Of a stretch of 64,000 bases of DNA, positions 9,363 through 19,312 are shown one piece after another. Below the pieces are notes generated by a model that had not been told where the DNA came from, searched no databases, and worked only from the letters and a program-made list of their open reading frames with translations. Position 1 is the first letter of the stretch. Each line of letters starts with the position of its first letter. Position numbers and translations under genes: made by a program. The DNA is from Ferrovibrio sp046297895 (GTDB lineage: Bacteria; Pseudomonadota; Alphaproteobacteria; Ferrovibrionales; Ferrovibrionaceae), in contig NZ_JBKBHC010000001.1 in assembly GCF_046297895.1 (NCBI RefSeq), forward strand, positions 460,762-524,761, read 5' to 3'.

Positions 9363-9383
9363 GCCCGGGAAATATCCCCGGGC
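9363..9383 (+). promoter_or_regulatory. 5' UTR hairpin touching the RND adaptor ribosome binding site
   Basis: Perfect 7-bp arms GCCCGGG (9363-9369) and CCCGGGC (9377-9383) with a 7-nt loop. The stem ends immediately before the G-rich ribosome site at 9384-9390 of the adaptor gene, whose ATG is at 9400. It could modulate translation or protect the mRNA 5' end. Confidence 0.4.
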
Positions 9384-9399
9384 GGGGGAATATCGTGCC

Positions 9400-10524
9400 A
9401 TGAAACGTGTTGCCAAGATCGGTCTGGCCCTGCTCGCCCTGGCTATCGTCGTCAGCGGCGGGCTCTACCTGGCGAAGGGGCGCCAGCCGGTGCGGGCTGT
9501 GAGCACCGCTGAACCGGCCCGTTTCGAGGGCATCGAATTCTCCCCGGCCGACCTGACCCAGGCGAAAATCGCCGATCTGCGCCAGGTCGTGCGTATGAGC
9601 GGCAGCCTGCAGCCCCTCAATCAGAGCCAGATCCGCGCCGAGGTCGCAGCCGTGGTGCAGGATGTGTCCGTGCGGCGCGGCGAAAGCGTGAAGAAGGGCC
9701 AGTTGCTGGCCCGGCTGGATACCGCCGACCTCGCCGCCCGCCTGCGCGAAAAACAGAGCAATCTGGAAAGCGCACGCTCGGCCCTCACGCTGGCCCAGAC
9801 CAATCGCGACAAGGCCATCACCCTCACCCAGCGCGGCGTGAAATCCCAGACCGCACTGGACGAGGCTGAAAATGCCTGGCGCAATGCCCGCGCCAATGTT
9901 GCCGCCCTGGAACAGCAGGTGACGATGGCGCGCAAGGCGCTGAACGACGCCGCCATATACGCCCCGCTGGATGGCCTGGTGGCCGAACGCTTTGTCAATC
10001 CGGGCGAGCGCGTGGCCGTCGATGCCAGGCTGTTCGTCATCGCCGATCTGGATGTGATGGAAGTCGAGGCGCTGGTACCGGCGCGCGACGTGCCGCAGCT
10101 GAAAACCGGCCAGAAGGTGCTGCTGCGTGTGGAAGGCTTCGGCGAACGCCTGTTCGACGGCCATATCGAACGCATAAATCCCACCGCGCAAAGCGGTTCG
10201 CGCTCCATCCCGGTCTATATCCTGCTGAAGAATCCCGAACAGGTTCTGCGGGGCGGCATGTTCGGCAGCGGCGAGGCCGTGCTGGCCGAGCAGCGTGCCG
10301 CCGTCGCCATTCCGGCAGAGGCCGTACGCCGCGAACAGGGCGCCGATATCGTCTATGTGCTGAAGGACAGCCGGCTGGAGCGCCGCGCCGTTCAGGTGGC
10401 CCTATCCGGCACGCCCGATGGCCGCGTCGCCATCGCCGCTGGCGTGGCTGCCGGCGAAACCGTCATCGCCACCCCGGGCCTGCGCCTGAGCGACGGGCTG
10501 GCCGCCCGCATCGCCGGCCGCTGA
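9400..10524 (+). CDS. RND efflux periplasmic adaptor (membrane fusion protein)
   Basis: A 374-residue HlyD/AcrA-type adaptor. One N-terminal membrane segment (about residues 5-25) is followed by a lipoyl half-motif (RAEVAAVVQDVSVRRGESV, about 78-96), a coiled coil (about 115-190), the second lipoyl half (IYAPLDGLVAERFVNPGERV) and the beta-barrel and proximal domains. It links the inner-membrane RND pump encoded 36 bases downstream to an outer-membrane channel, which is not encoded in this window. The first residues look like a signal anchor rather than a lipoprotein, since there is no lipobox Cys. Expression is probably controlled through the palindrome at 9300-9317. Confidence 0.93.
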   Translation: MKRVAKIGLALLALAIVVSGGLYLAKGRQPVRAVSTAEPARFEGIEFSPADLTQAKIADLRQVVRMSGSLQPLNQSQIRAEVAAVVQDVSVRRGESVKKGQLLARLDTADLAARLREKQSNLESARSALTLAQTNRDKAITLTQRGVKSQTALDEAENAWRNARANVAALEQQVTMARKALNDAAIYAPLDGLVAERFVNPGERVAVDARLFVIADLDVMEVEALVPARDVPQLKTGQKVLLRVEGFGERLFDGHIERINPTAQSGSRSIPVYILLKNPEQVLRGGMFGSGEAVLAEQRAAVAIPAEAVRREQGADIVYVLKDSRLERRAVQVALSGTPDGRVAIAAGVAAGETVIATPGLRLSDGLAARIAGR

Positions 10525-10560
10525 CCCGCCGGTATCGGACCCCAGAGGAGAGAGCCGGCC

Positions 10561-13500
10561 ATGTGGCTCACCCGCGTCAGCGTCGATAACCCCGTTTTTG
10601 CCACCATGATGATGGCATCGCTGCTGGTGGTCGGCCTGTTCGCCTATTTCAAGCTCAGCATCGAGCAGTTTCCCGATGTGGAATTTCCCATCGTGGTGGT
10701 CGGCACCAGCTATCCCGGTGCCACGCCGGAAAGCGTGGAAAGCGAAGTCACCCGGCCCATCGAAGATGCCGTCAACACCATCAGCGGCGTACGCTCGCTC
10801 ACCTCGCGTTCGCTGGAAGGCCGCTCGACCGTCATTATCGAATTCGAACTGACCGTCGACGCCGTGGAAGCCGTGCAGGACGTGCGCGAGAAGATCGCAC
10901 AGGTGACGCCGGGGTTCCGCGACGAGATCAAGACGCCGGAAATCACCCGCTTCTCGCCCGACAGCCAGCCGATCGCCTCCATCGCCGTGCGCACCGACCG
11001 GCGCGACCTGCGCGAACTGACCACGATGGCAGACCAGGTGATCCTCAAGCGCCTGCAGACCGTGCGCGGCGTCGGCCAGGCCTACATCGTCGGCGGCGTG
11101 AAGCGCCGCATCAACATCCTGCCGAACCCCGAGAAGATGCAGGCTTACGGCATCGGCATGGATCAGCTTATCAGCGTTCTGAAAAGCGAAAACCAGCAGC
11201 TTCCCGTCGGCACCCTGACACGGCCGCAGACCGAATTCGTCGTTCAGATCGAGGGCCGCGTGATCGACCCGCGCAATCTGGCCCAGCTTGTGCTGGCCAG
11301 GCGCGGCGGCGCCTCGGTCACGCTCGGCGATGTCGCCACGGTGGAAGACGGCACCGAGGAGAAAGAAGCCGTTGCCCTGTTCGATGGCGACCGCCTGCTG
11401 GCGATCAACTTCATCAAGGTACAGGGCTCCAACACCCTGGAAGTGATCACCGGGCTGAAGGAAGCCGTGAAGGAGCTGCAGGCCGACCTGCCGTCCGACG
11501 TCAACCTGCAATTCATGCGCGACGACAGCCGCGCCATCCTGATTTCGGTCAACGGCGTGCAACGCACCCTGATCGAAGGCGCCATCCTCACCGTGCTGAT
11601 CGTGTTCCTGTTCCTCAATTCCTGGCGCAGCACCATCATCACCGGCCTGACCCTGCCGATCGCCGTGATCGGCACGCTGGCCGCCGTTTATGCCGCCGGC
11701 TTCACCCTGAACAAGCTCACTCTGATGGCTTTGTCGCTCGCCATCGGCATTCTGATCGACGACGCCATCGTGGTGCGCGAGAACATCACCCGCCATGTCG
11801 CCATGGGCAAAAGCCACCGGCAGGCAGCGCTGGACGGCACCAACGAGATCGGCCTTGCGGTGCTGGCCACCACCTTCTCCATCGTCGCGGTCTTCCTGCC
11901 GGTCGCCTTCATGGGCGGCATCATCGGGCGCTTCTTCCTGCAGTTCGGCATCACCGTTACGGTCGCGGTGCTGATCTCGCTGTTCGTCAGCTTCACGCTT
12001 GATCCGATGCTGTCCAGCGTGTGGCACGACCCCGACAGCCTGCCCAATGCAAAACGCGGCCCGGTCGGCCGCGCCGTCGCCGTGGTCGACCGGGGCATGG
12101 AACGGCTCGGCCGGTTCTATCGCCATGTGCTGCGCTGGAGCCTGCGGCGCCGCTGGGCCGTGCTGCTGATCGCCGTGCTCAGCCTGGTCGGCAGCGTCAT
12201 GCTGGTCGGGCGGCTGGGCACCGAATTCGTGCCCGAACCCGATCTTTCGGAAATCCTGGTCGAGATCACCACCCCGCCCGGCTCGGCCATCGACTATACC
12301 GAAGCGAAGATCCGCCAGGTGCAGGACGCGCTGAAGGAATTCCCCGAGGTGCAGTATTCCTTCGCCTCCATCAATGCCGGCGCCTTCGCCCGGCGCAATG
12401 TCGGCACGCTGTATGTCCGTTTCGTGCCGCTGGAGCAGCGCAAGCGCACGCCCCAGCAGATGACCCAGCCCTTCCGCGATCGCCTGAGCCGGATCGCGGG
12501 CATCGACAACATCAACATCGGCCTGCCCAATCTGGGCGGCGGCCTCAACAAGCCGATCATGATCGCGCTCAAGGGCCAGGACATCGCCGAACTCGACCGC
12601 CTGTCGCAGGAGGCGATGGCAATCATCCGCACCGTGCCCGGGGTGGTCGACCTCGAATCCAGCCTCAAGGCCAACAAGCCTACCGTGGCGCTGGATATCG
12701 ATCGCGCGCTGGCCGCCGATCTGGGCGTCAGCGTCGCCTCCATCGCCGCCACCCTGCGCCCGCTGCTGGCCGGCGAGGAAGCCGGCACCTGGAAGGCGCC
12801 GGACGATGAAAGCTACGACGTTTTCGTGCGCCTGCCGCGCGACGACCGCACCGGCCTGCCCGATCTGGAGCGCATCTATGTGGCCTCCAACCAGATGAAC
12901 GCCGACGGCAATCCGAAGATGATCGCCCTGGCCCAGGTGGTGAAGATCCAGCCGTCTGCCGGCTCGACCCAGATCAACCGCCGCGACCTGGCACGCGAGG
13001 TGCTGCTGACGGCCGCCACCTATGGCCGGCCGGTGGGCGAGGCCGGCCGCGAGATCCAGGCGAAACTCGAACAGATGAAACTGCCGCCGGGCTACCGCTT
13101 CTGGTTCGGCGGCGCCTCCAAGGACATGAAGGAATCGGCCGGCTTCGCCGCCGCTGCCCTGCTGCTGGCCGTGATCTTCATCTACCTGATCCTGGCTTCG
13201 CAGTTCGGCAGCTTCCTGCAGCCCTTTGCCATCATGGCTTCGCTGCCGCTGTCGCTGATCGGCGTCATCGTCGGTCTGTGGGCCTGGAATTCCACGCTCA
13301 ACATCTTCTCGATCATCGGCTTCATCATGCTGATGGGCCTGGTGACGAAGAACGCCATCCTGCTGATCGACTTCGTCAACCATGCCCGCCGCAGCGGACT
13401 GGACCGGCTGGAGGCGATCCTGGAGGCCGGCGAGATCCGCCTGCGCCCGATCATGATGACAACGCTGGCGATGATCTTCGGCATGCTGCCGCTCGCGCTG

Positions 13501-13722
13501 GCTTTCGGCGAGGGCGCCAAGCAGACCGCGGCCATGGCCCATGCGGTGATCGGCGGCCTGATCTCGTCCTCCCTGCTCACCCTGATCGTCACGCCGGTGA
13601 TCTTCACCTATCTCGACGATCTGGGCGCCTGGGTCAGCCGCAAGCTGCCCAAGGCTGGTGATCATGGAGCACCGGATCATGGGCATGACGTCGCGTCAGC
13701 CGAAAAACATCCGGCGGAATAA
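10561..13722 (+). CDS. RND efflux transporter permease
   Basis: A 1053-residue proton-driven RND pump of the AcrB/MdtB superfamily, with twelve predicted membrane segments and two large periplasmic loops. The TM4 proton-relay pair is present in SLAIGILIDDAIVVREN, and the second-half equivalent region IGFIMLMGLVTKNAILL is intact. The length is that of a full-size hydrophobe/amphiphile efflux pump rather than a heavy-metal CusA type, since the CusA methionine and charge patterns are not seen. It follows the adaptor gene with AGAGGAGAGA as ribosome site. The exported substrate cannot be predicted. Confidence 0.95.
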   Translation: MWLTRVSVDNPVFATMMMASLLVVGLFAYFKLSIEQFPDVEFPIVVVGTSYPGATPESVESEVTRPIEDAVNTISGVRSLTSRSLEGRSTVIIEFELTVDAVEAVQDVREKIAQVTPGFRDEIKTPEITRFSPDSQPIASIAVRTDRRDLRELTTMADQVILKRLQTVRGVGQAYIVGGVKRRINILPNPEKMQAYGIGMDQLISVLKSENQQLPVGTLTRPQTEFVVQIEGRVIDPRNLAQLVLARRGGASVTLGDVATVEDGTEEKEAVALFDGDRLLAINFIKVQGSNTLEVITGLKEAVKELQADLPSDVNLQFMRDDSRAILISVNGVQRTLIEGAILTVLIVFLFLNSWRSTIITGLTLPIAVIGTLAAVYAAGFTLNKLTLMALSLAIGILIDDAIVVRENITRHVAMGKSHRQAALDGTNEIGLAVLATTFSIVAVFLPVAFMGGIIGRFFLQFGITVTVAVLISLFVSFTLDPMLSSVWHDPDSLPNAKRGPVGRAVAVVDRGMERLGRFYRHVLRWSLRRRWAVLLIAVLSLVGSVMLVGRLGTEFVPEPDLSEILVEITTPPGSAIDYTEAKIRQVQDALKEFPEVQYSFASINAGAFARRNVGTLYVRFVPLEQRKRTPQQMTQPFRDRLSRIAGIDNINIGLPNLGGGLNKPIMIALKGQDIAELDRLSQEAMAIIRTVPGVVDLESSLKANKPTVALDIDRALAADLGVSVASIAATLRPLLAGEEAGTWKAPDDESYDVFVRLPRDDRTGLPDLERIYVASNQMNADGNPKMIALAQVVKIQPSAGSTQINRRDLAREVLLTAATYGRPVGEAGREIQAKLEQMKLPPGYRFWFGGASKDMKESAGFAAAALLLAVIFIYLILASQFGSFLQPFAIMASLPLSLIGVIVGLWAWNSTLNIFSIIGFIMLMGLVTKNAILLIDFVNHARRSGLDRLEAILEAGEIRLRPIMMTTLAMIFGMLPLALAFGEGAKQTAAMAHAVIGGLISSSLLTLIVTPVIFTYLDDLGAWVSRKLPKAGDHGAPDHGHDVASAEKHPAE

Positions 13723-13799
13723 CAGCGCAACACCGCTAAATCAGGCAGTCATCAGTTCTAAACTTGTCATATCGGTCTCTGTGTCGCTGCCCTAGATTA

Positions 13800-13814
13800 G
13801 AGGCATAATGCCTC
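13800..13814. promoter_or_regulatory. Palindrome upstream of the DUF2855 gene
   Basis: GAGGCAT-A-ATGCCTC, a perfect 7-bp inverted repeat around one base, immediately upstream of the GGGAGGA ribosome site and 17 bases before the ATG at 13831. It could be a repressor operator or a small 5' UTR hairpin. Confidence 0.4.
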
Positions 13815-13830
13815 GTTACAGGGAGGACTC

Positions 13831-14949
13831 ATGTCGCAGATCCTGACGGCCGCCGCAAAAAACGACCTCGCCATCCGCAGCTTCCTGGTGCGCAGGGACG
13901 ACCTGCGCCAGACCCAGTTCATCGACGCGCCCTTCGACCAGAACAGCCTGCAGCCGGGCCAGATTCTGCTCAAGGTCGACAGCTTCGCCTTCACCGCGAA
14001 CAACATCACCTATGCCGAACTGGGCGAGCGGATGGCCTACTGGAAATTCTATCCCGCCGCCGATCCCGCCTGGGGCATCATTCCGGTCTGGGGTTTTGCC
14101 GAGGTGATCGCCTCGCACCATGCCACCATCGCGGTGGACGAGCGCATCTTCGGCTTCCTGCCGATGGCGAGTCATGTGGTGCTGCAGCCGGGCAAGGTCA
14201 GCGACGACGCCTTTACCGATGCATCGCCGCACCGCACCGGCCTGCCGGCCGCCTACCAGCGTTACGGCCGCGTCACCGGCGATCCCGATTACGCGCCGGA
14301 CTTCGAGGCCATGCAGTCGCTCCTGCGGCCGCTGTTCATCACCTCATTCCTGATCGACGATTTCCTGGCCGACGAAGGCTTCTTCGGGGCCAAAGCGGTG
14401 ATCCTGTCCTCCGCCTCCTCGAAAACCGCCTTTGCGCTGGCGCATGAACTGCACAAGCGCAAGGCCGTGACGGTGATCGGCCTCACCTCGGCTGGCAACC
14501 GCGCCTTCGTCGAGGGGTTGGGGTGTTACGATCGGGTGATGACCTATGATGCCATGGCCGAGCTGCCCCGCCAGCCGGCTGTGTATGTCGATTTCGCCGG
14601 CAGTGCTGATATCCGTCGCGCCATCCACGAGCGTTTCGCCGACGATCTGAAGTATTCCTGCGCCGTTGGCCTGTCGCATCGCGAGATGAATCCGCCAGGC
14701 AAGGGACTGCCCGGGCCGAAGCCGGTTTTCTTCTTCGCCCCCGATCGTATCGTGAAACGCAACAAGGACTGGGGTCCCGGCGGCCTCGATCTGCGGCTGG
14801 TCGCCGCCTGGCGCGATTTCATGCGCACGGCGAAAGGCTGGCTCAAAGTGCAGAGCGGCAGCCGCCGCGATGTCGAAGCCGTCTATCGCGCCACGCTGGA
14901 AGGCCGCGTGAAGCCGCATGAGGGCCATATCCTCAGCCTGTGGGATTGA
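13831..14949 (+). CDS. DUF2855 family protein
   Basis: A 372-residue DUF2855 protein. The N-terminal half resembles the GroES-like domain of medium-chain reductases, with the start pattern LLKVDSFAFTANNITYAELGERM and then WGIIPVWGFAEV. The second half looks Rossmann-like (AVILSSASSKTAFALAHEL, then VIGLTS) and has AVYVDFAGS in the position of a later strand. An NAD(P)-dependent oxidoreductase role is plausible, but no substrate is established for the family. The start has a good ribosome site (AGGGAGGA). The upstream palindrome suggests its own regulation. Confidence 0.8.
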   Translation: MSQILTAAAKNDLAIRSFLVRRDDLRQTQFIDAPFDQNSLQPGQILLKVDSFAFTANNITYAELGERMAYWKFYPAADPAWGIIPVWGFAEVIASHHATIAVDERIFGFLPMASHVVLQPGKVSDDAFTDASPHRTGLPAAYQRYGRVTGDPDYAPDFEAMQSLLRPLFITSFLIDDFLADEGFFGAKAVILSSASSKTAFALAHELHKRKAVTVIGLTSAGNRAFVEGLGCYDRVMTYDAMAELPRQPAVYVDFAGSADIRRAIHERFADDLKYSCAVGLSHREMNPPGKGLPGPKPVFFFAPDRIVKRNKDWGPGGLDLRLVAAWRDFMRTAKGWLKVQSGSRRDVEAVYRATLEGRVKPHEGHILSLWD

Positions 14950-15022
14950 CCGACCGCCCGGTTGTTTCGTCCGGCATCAGGCCTACATCCAGTCGCATCG
15001 CTTCATCCTGACCGGAGGCCCG

Positions 15023-15955
15023 ATGCGGAAAACTCGGCATTTCACCCGCCGCACCCTGCTGGCCGGCATGGCGGCAACCGGAATGGCGGCGCCCCTGCTG
15101 CCGGCGGCGGCCCGTGGCCAGCCCGGCGGCTTCATCTCCCGAAAGATTCCCTCCAGCGGCGAGATGCTGCCGGCCATCGGCCTGGGCAGCTGGATCACCT
15201 TCAACGTCGGCAACGATCCGGTCGGCCGCGCCGCCAGCCTGGCGGTGATGGAGGATTTCTTCCGTCTGGGCGGCCGCATGATCGACTGCTCGCCCATGTA
15301 TGGTTCGTCGCAGGCGGTGATCGGCGAGGGTCTGGCGCGGCTGAATACAAGGGATCGGGTGTTCTCGGCCGAAAAAGTGTGGACATCCTCCGGCCGCAGC
15401 GGACCCGGCCAGATCGAGCAGACCCGCCGCTTCTGGGGCGTCGACCGGTTCGACCTGCTGCAGGTGCACAACCTGCTGGCCTGGGAGGCGCATCTCGACA
15501 CCTTGCGCGCGATGAAGGCCGAGGGCCGCCTGCGCTATATCGGCATCACCACCTCGGAAGGCCGCCGGCATCGCGAGTTCGAGCAGGTCATGCGTGCCGT
15601 GCCGCTCGACTTCATCCAGGTCAGCTACAACATCCTCGACCGCGAGGTGGAACAGCGCATCCTGCCGCTGGCGCGCGACCGCGGCATCGCCGTGATCGTC
15701 AACCGGCCATTCCGCCAGGGCGATCTGATCCGCGCCGTCGAACGCCGCCCGCTGCCCGCCTGGGCCGCCGAGATAAATGCGGCGAACTGGGCGCAGGTAT
15801 TGCTTAAATTCATCCTCGCCCATCCCGATGTCACCTGCGTGATTCCGGCCACCAGCAGGGTTGAGCACCTGCGCGAGAATATGGGGGCCGGCCACGGTAC
15901 GCTGCCGGATGCCGCCCTGCGCCGGCGCATGATCGCCGATATCGAGACGCTGTGA
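15023..15955 (+). CDS. Tat-exported aldo/keto reductase
   Basis: A 310-residue aldo/keto reductase-fold protein with a twin-arginine signal (FTRRTLLAGM at residues 7-16, then a hydrophobic stretch to about 37), so it should act folded and cofactor-loaded in the periplasm. The AKR catalytic residues are recognisable: Asp and Tyr in MIDCSPMYGSS, Lys in FSAEKVW and His in LLQVHNL. The start at 15023 is set by GGAGG 5 bases upstream and by the signal peptide; an upstream ATG at 14918 would overlap the previous gene and bury the signal. The DUF6064 gene begins on the last base of its stop codon, so the two are likely translated together. Confidence 0.88.
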   Translation: MRKTRHFTRRTLLAGMAATGMAAPLLPAAARGQPGGFISRKIPSSGEMLPAIGLGSWITFNVGNDPVGRAASLAVMEDFFRLGGRMIDCSPMYGSSQAVIGEGLARLNTRDRVFSAEKVWTSSGRSGPGQIEQTRRFWGVDRFDLLQVHNLLAWEAHLDTLRAMKAEGRLRYIGITTSEGRRHREFEQVMRAVPLDFIQVSYNILDREVEQRILPLARDRGIAVIVNRPFRQGDLIRAVERRPLPAWAAEINAANWAQVLLKFILAHPDVTCVIPATSRVEHLRENMGAGHGTLPDAALRRRMIADIETL

Positions 15956-16584
15956 TGGCAGAATGGTGGACCTACGGCCTGTCCGATTTCCTGCTGTTCT
16001 CGCCGCAGACCTATCAGCGCCTGTTCGAGCTGCATAACGCCGCGCTGTGGCCGGCGCAGGTCGCGGCGCTGATCGCCGGTATCGGCCTGATCCTGCTGAC
16101 CATGCGCCGGTCGCGCGGCGCCTGGGGCCTTGTCGCACTGGCCTGGCTGCTGGTGGCCTGGCTGTGGTTCCACCAGCGTTACGCCACGATCAACTGGGCC
16201 GCCGACTGGATCGCCATCGGCTTCGCGCTGCAGGCCCTGCTGCTGCTCTGGCATGGCCTGCGCGGCAGGCCGGCAGCCGCGCGCGACCCGATCGCCGGCC
16301 TGGCTTTCATGGTCTTCGCCATCGCCGCACAGCCGCTGCTGCCGCGTTTGCTCGGCCGGCCCTGGAAGCAGGCCGAGATCTTCGCGCTGGCGCCGGGGCC
16401 GACGGTGATTGCCACACTTGGTCTGCTGCTGGCGTTGCCGGCGCCGCGCCATCTGCTGATCCTGCCGCTGCTCTGGTGCGCCATTGACGGCGCCACGCTG
16501 TGGAGCATGGGTGCACCGGAAGCCTGGCTGCTGCCGGCAGCAGGTCTGCTGACTGTTGCCATGACGGCGCTGCGGCGCGCCTAA
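15955..16584 (+). CDS. DUF6064 family membrane protein
   Basis: A 209-residue inner-membrane protein with about six hydrophobic segments. The N-terminus WWTYGLSDFLLFSPQTYQRL followed by ELHNAALWPAQ is the DUF6064 signature as I know it. No function is established. The ATG at 15955 overlaps the TGA of the aldo/keto reductase gene by one base; a GTG one codon upstream is an alternative start. It ends just before the convergent hemW gene. Translational coupling to an exported oxidoreductase suggests a shared role at the membrane, which is inference. Confidence 0.75.
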   Translation: MAEWWTYGLSDFLLFSPQTYQRLFELHNAALWPAQVAALIAGIGLILLTMRRSRGAWGLVALAWLLVAWLWFHQRYATINWAADWIAIGFALQALLLLWHGLRGRPAAARDPIAGLAFMVFAIAAQPLLPRLLGRPWKQAEIFALAPGPTVIATLGLLLALPAPRHLLILPLLWCAIDGATLWSMGAPEAWLLPAAGLLTVAMTALRRA

Positions 16585-16592
16585 ACCGGCTT

Positions 16593-17772
<1,180 letters not shown>

Positions 17773-17792
<20 letters not shown>

Positions 17793-18411
17793 CGATCAGT
17801 TGCTTGAAAGCCAGCGCGCGGTGGCTGATGGCATGTTTCTCCGGCGGCGGCATCTCGCCGAAGGTCCGGTTGCCGAACCCCACTTCGCTTTCGGGCAGGA
17901 ACATCGGGTCGTAGCCGAAGCCATGGCTGCCGCGCGGCGGCCAGACCAGCCGGCCATGCACCACGCCCTCGAAGCTTTCCACATGGCCGTCGGGCCAGGC
18001 AAGCGACAGCGCGCAGACGAACTGGGCGCGGAAAGGCGGCTCGACGCCCTTCTCCTGCACCGCGCGCCACACCTTGTCCATGGCATAGCCGAAATCCTTC
18101 TTCGGCCCGGCCCAGCGCGCGGAATAAATCCCCGGTGCGCCATCCAGCGCATCGACGCCCATGCCGGAATCGTCGGCCAGCGCCGGCAGGTTGGCACCGC
18201 GCGCAGACGCCAGCGCCTTCAGCTCGGCATTGGCGATGAAGGTCTCGCCCGTCTCTTCCGGTTCGGGCAGGCCCAGTTCGCCGGCCGACACCGCCTGCAC
18301 GGCAAAGGGCGCCAGCAGGTCGGCGATCTCGCGCAGCTTGCCGGCATTGTGACTGGCGATCACCAGCCGGCCGCCGTCGAAATGCCGCCGCGCCACGGCT
18401 TTACTTCCCAA
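17773..18411 (-). CDS. rdgB: RdgB/HAM1 family non-canonical purine NTP pyrophosphatase
   Basis: A 212-residue house-cleaning enzyme that hydrolyses dITP, ITP and XTP to the monophosphates, keeping deaminated purines out of DNA and RNA. The N-terminal signature VIASHNAGKLREI is present, with ADDSGMGVDALDGAPGIYSARWAG in the middle and GSHGFGYDPMF followed by HAISHRALA at the end, covering the substrate and metal sites. It overlaps rph by 11 bases upstream and hemW by 20 bases downstream, so the three genes form one transcript. Confidence 0.95.
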
Positions 18412-19117
18412 TGGCCTGCCGCTGCAGGGCCATCAGCTCGGTGATGCCGGCCTTGGCGAGCTTCAGCATGGACGCGAACTGCTCTTCCGAGAACGGGTCC
18501 TTCTCGGCGGTGCCCTGCACTTCCACGATGGCGCCGGTATCGGTCAGCACGAAATTGGCATCCGCCTGCGCGGTGGAATCTTCCGCGTAATCCAGATCGA
18601 GCACCGGCTGGCCATCGCACAGGCCGCAGCTCACCGCGCCGACCTGGCCAACCAGCGGGATCTGCGCGATGGCGCCGTCCTTCACCAGCTTGGCGAAGGC
18701 GTAATGCAGCGCCACCCAGGAACCAGTGATCGCCGCCGTGCGCGTGCCGCCATCGGCCTGCAGCACGTCGCAATCCAGGCGGATCTGCCGCTCGCCGAAG
18801 CCGGAGAGATTCGTAACGGCGCGCAGGGAGCGGCCGACCAGGCGCTGGATTTCCTGCGTGCGGCCCGACTGTTTGCCGCGCGAGGCCTCGCGCTCGGTGC
18901 GCGAATGGGTCGAGCGCGGCAGCATGCCGTATTCCGCCGTCACCCAGCCGCGGCCGGTATTGCGCAGGAAGGGCGGCACCTTCTCTTCCACCGTGGCGGC
19001 ACACAGCACATGGGTCTCGCCGAATTTCACCAGGCAGGAGCCCTCGGCATATTTGGCGAAGCCCGGCTCCAGCCGGATCGGGCGCAACTGGTCGGCTTTG
19101 CGGCCGCTCGGACGCAT
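18401..19117 (-). CDS. rph: Ribonuclease PH
   Basis: A 238-residue phosphorolytic 3'-5' exoribonuclease for tRNA 3'-end trimming, of the usual family length. It begins MRPSGRKADQLRPIRLEPGF and contains the conserved GRGWVTAEYGMLPRST, RQIRLDCDVLQADGGTRTA and DLDYAEDSTAQADANFV blocks with the phosphate- and metal-binding residues. The start at 19117 has AAGGAGAGA directly upstream. The frame stays open far upstream on this strand, but that extension runs antisense through the porin gene and is not real. In many relatives rph is divergent from hrcA; here its upstream neighbour is the porin. Confidence 0.96.
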   Translation of the reverse strand: MRPSGRKADQLRPIRLEPGFAKYAEGSCLVKFGETHVLCAATVEEKVPPFLRNTGRGWVTAEYGMLPRSTHSRTEREASRGKQSGRTQEIQRLVGRSLRAVTNLSGFGERQIRLDCDVLQADGGTRTAAITGSWVALHYAFAKLVKDGAIAQIPLVGQVGAVSCGLCDGQPVLDLDYAEDSTAQADANFVLTDTGAIVEVQGTAEKDPFSEEQFASMLKLAKAGITELMALQRQAIGK

Positions 19118-19200
19118 GGGTCTCTCCTTGAAATCTCGGTTCCTGCGAGGTGTTGCGGTTCTAGTCGATAGCGCCGGGCTGAACAACCGGCCCGAGGCCG

Positions 19201-19234
19201 TTGCGGCCGCGCAGGATATTGTTATACTATAACA
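19201..19234 (+). promoter_or_regulatory. Porin promoter overlapped by a Zur-box-like palindrome
   Basis: TTGCGG (19201-19206) and TATACT (19223-19228) are spaced by 16 bases as -35 and -10. The perfect palindrome TGTTATA-C-TATAACA (19220-19234) covers the -10 element. It closely matches the GTTATAnTATAAC core I know for zinc-uptake-regulator (Zur) boxes, so zinc-dependent repression is the leading guess. The position alone strongly suggests a repressor site. Confidence 0.6.
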
Positions 19235-19312
19235 GTGCCAAACGCCGACCCAAATCCCGGCCGAATTGCGCCCCAACCCGAGACCAGCCTTGCGTTTTCC
19301 GGAGACCCCATC

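Noticed and set aside
10402..13686. A 1094-codon minus-strand frame opposite the RND permease
   Set aside because: It is antisense to a clear RND pump with all motifs, and the His/Asp/Gln-rich sequence has no domain pattern.
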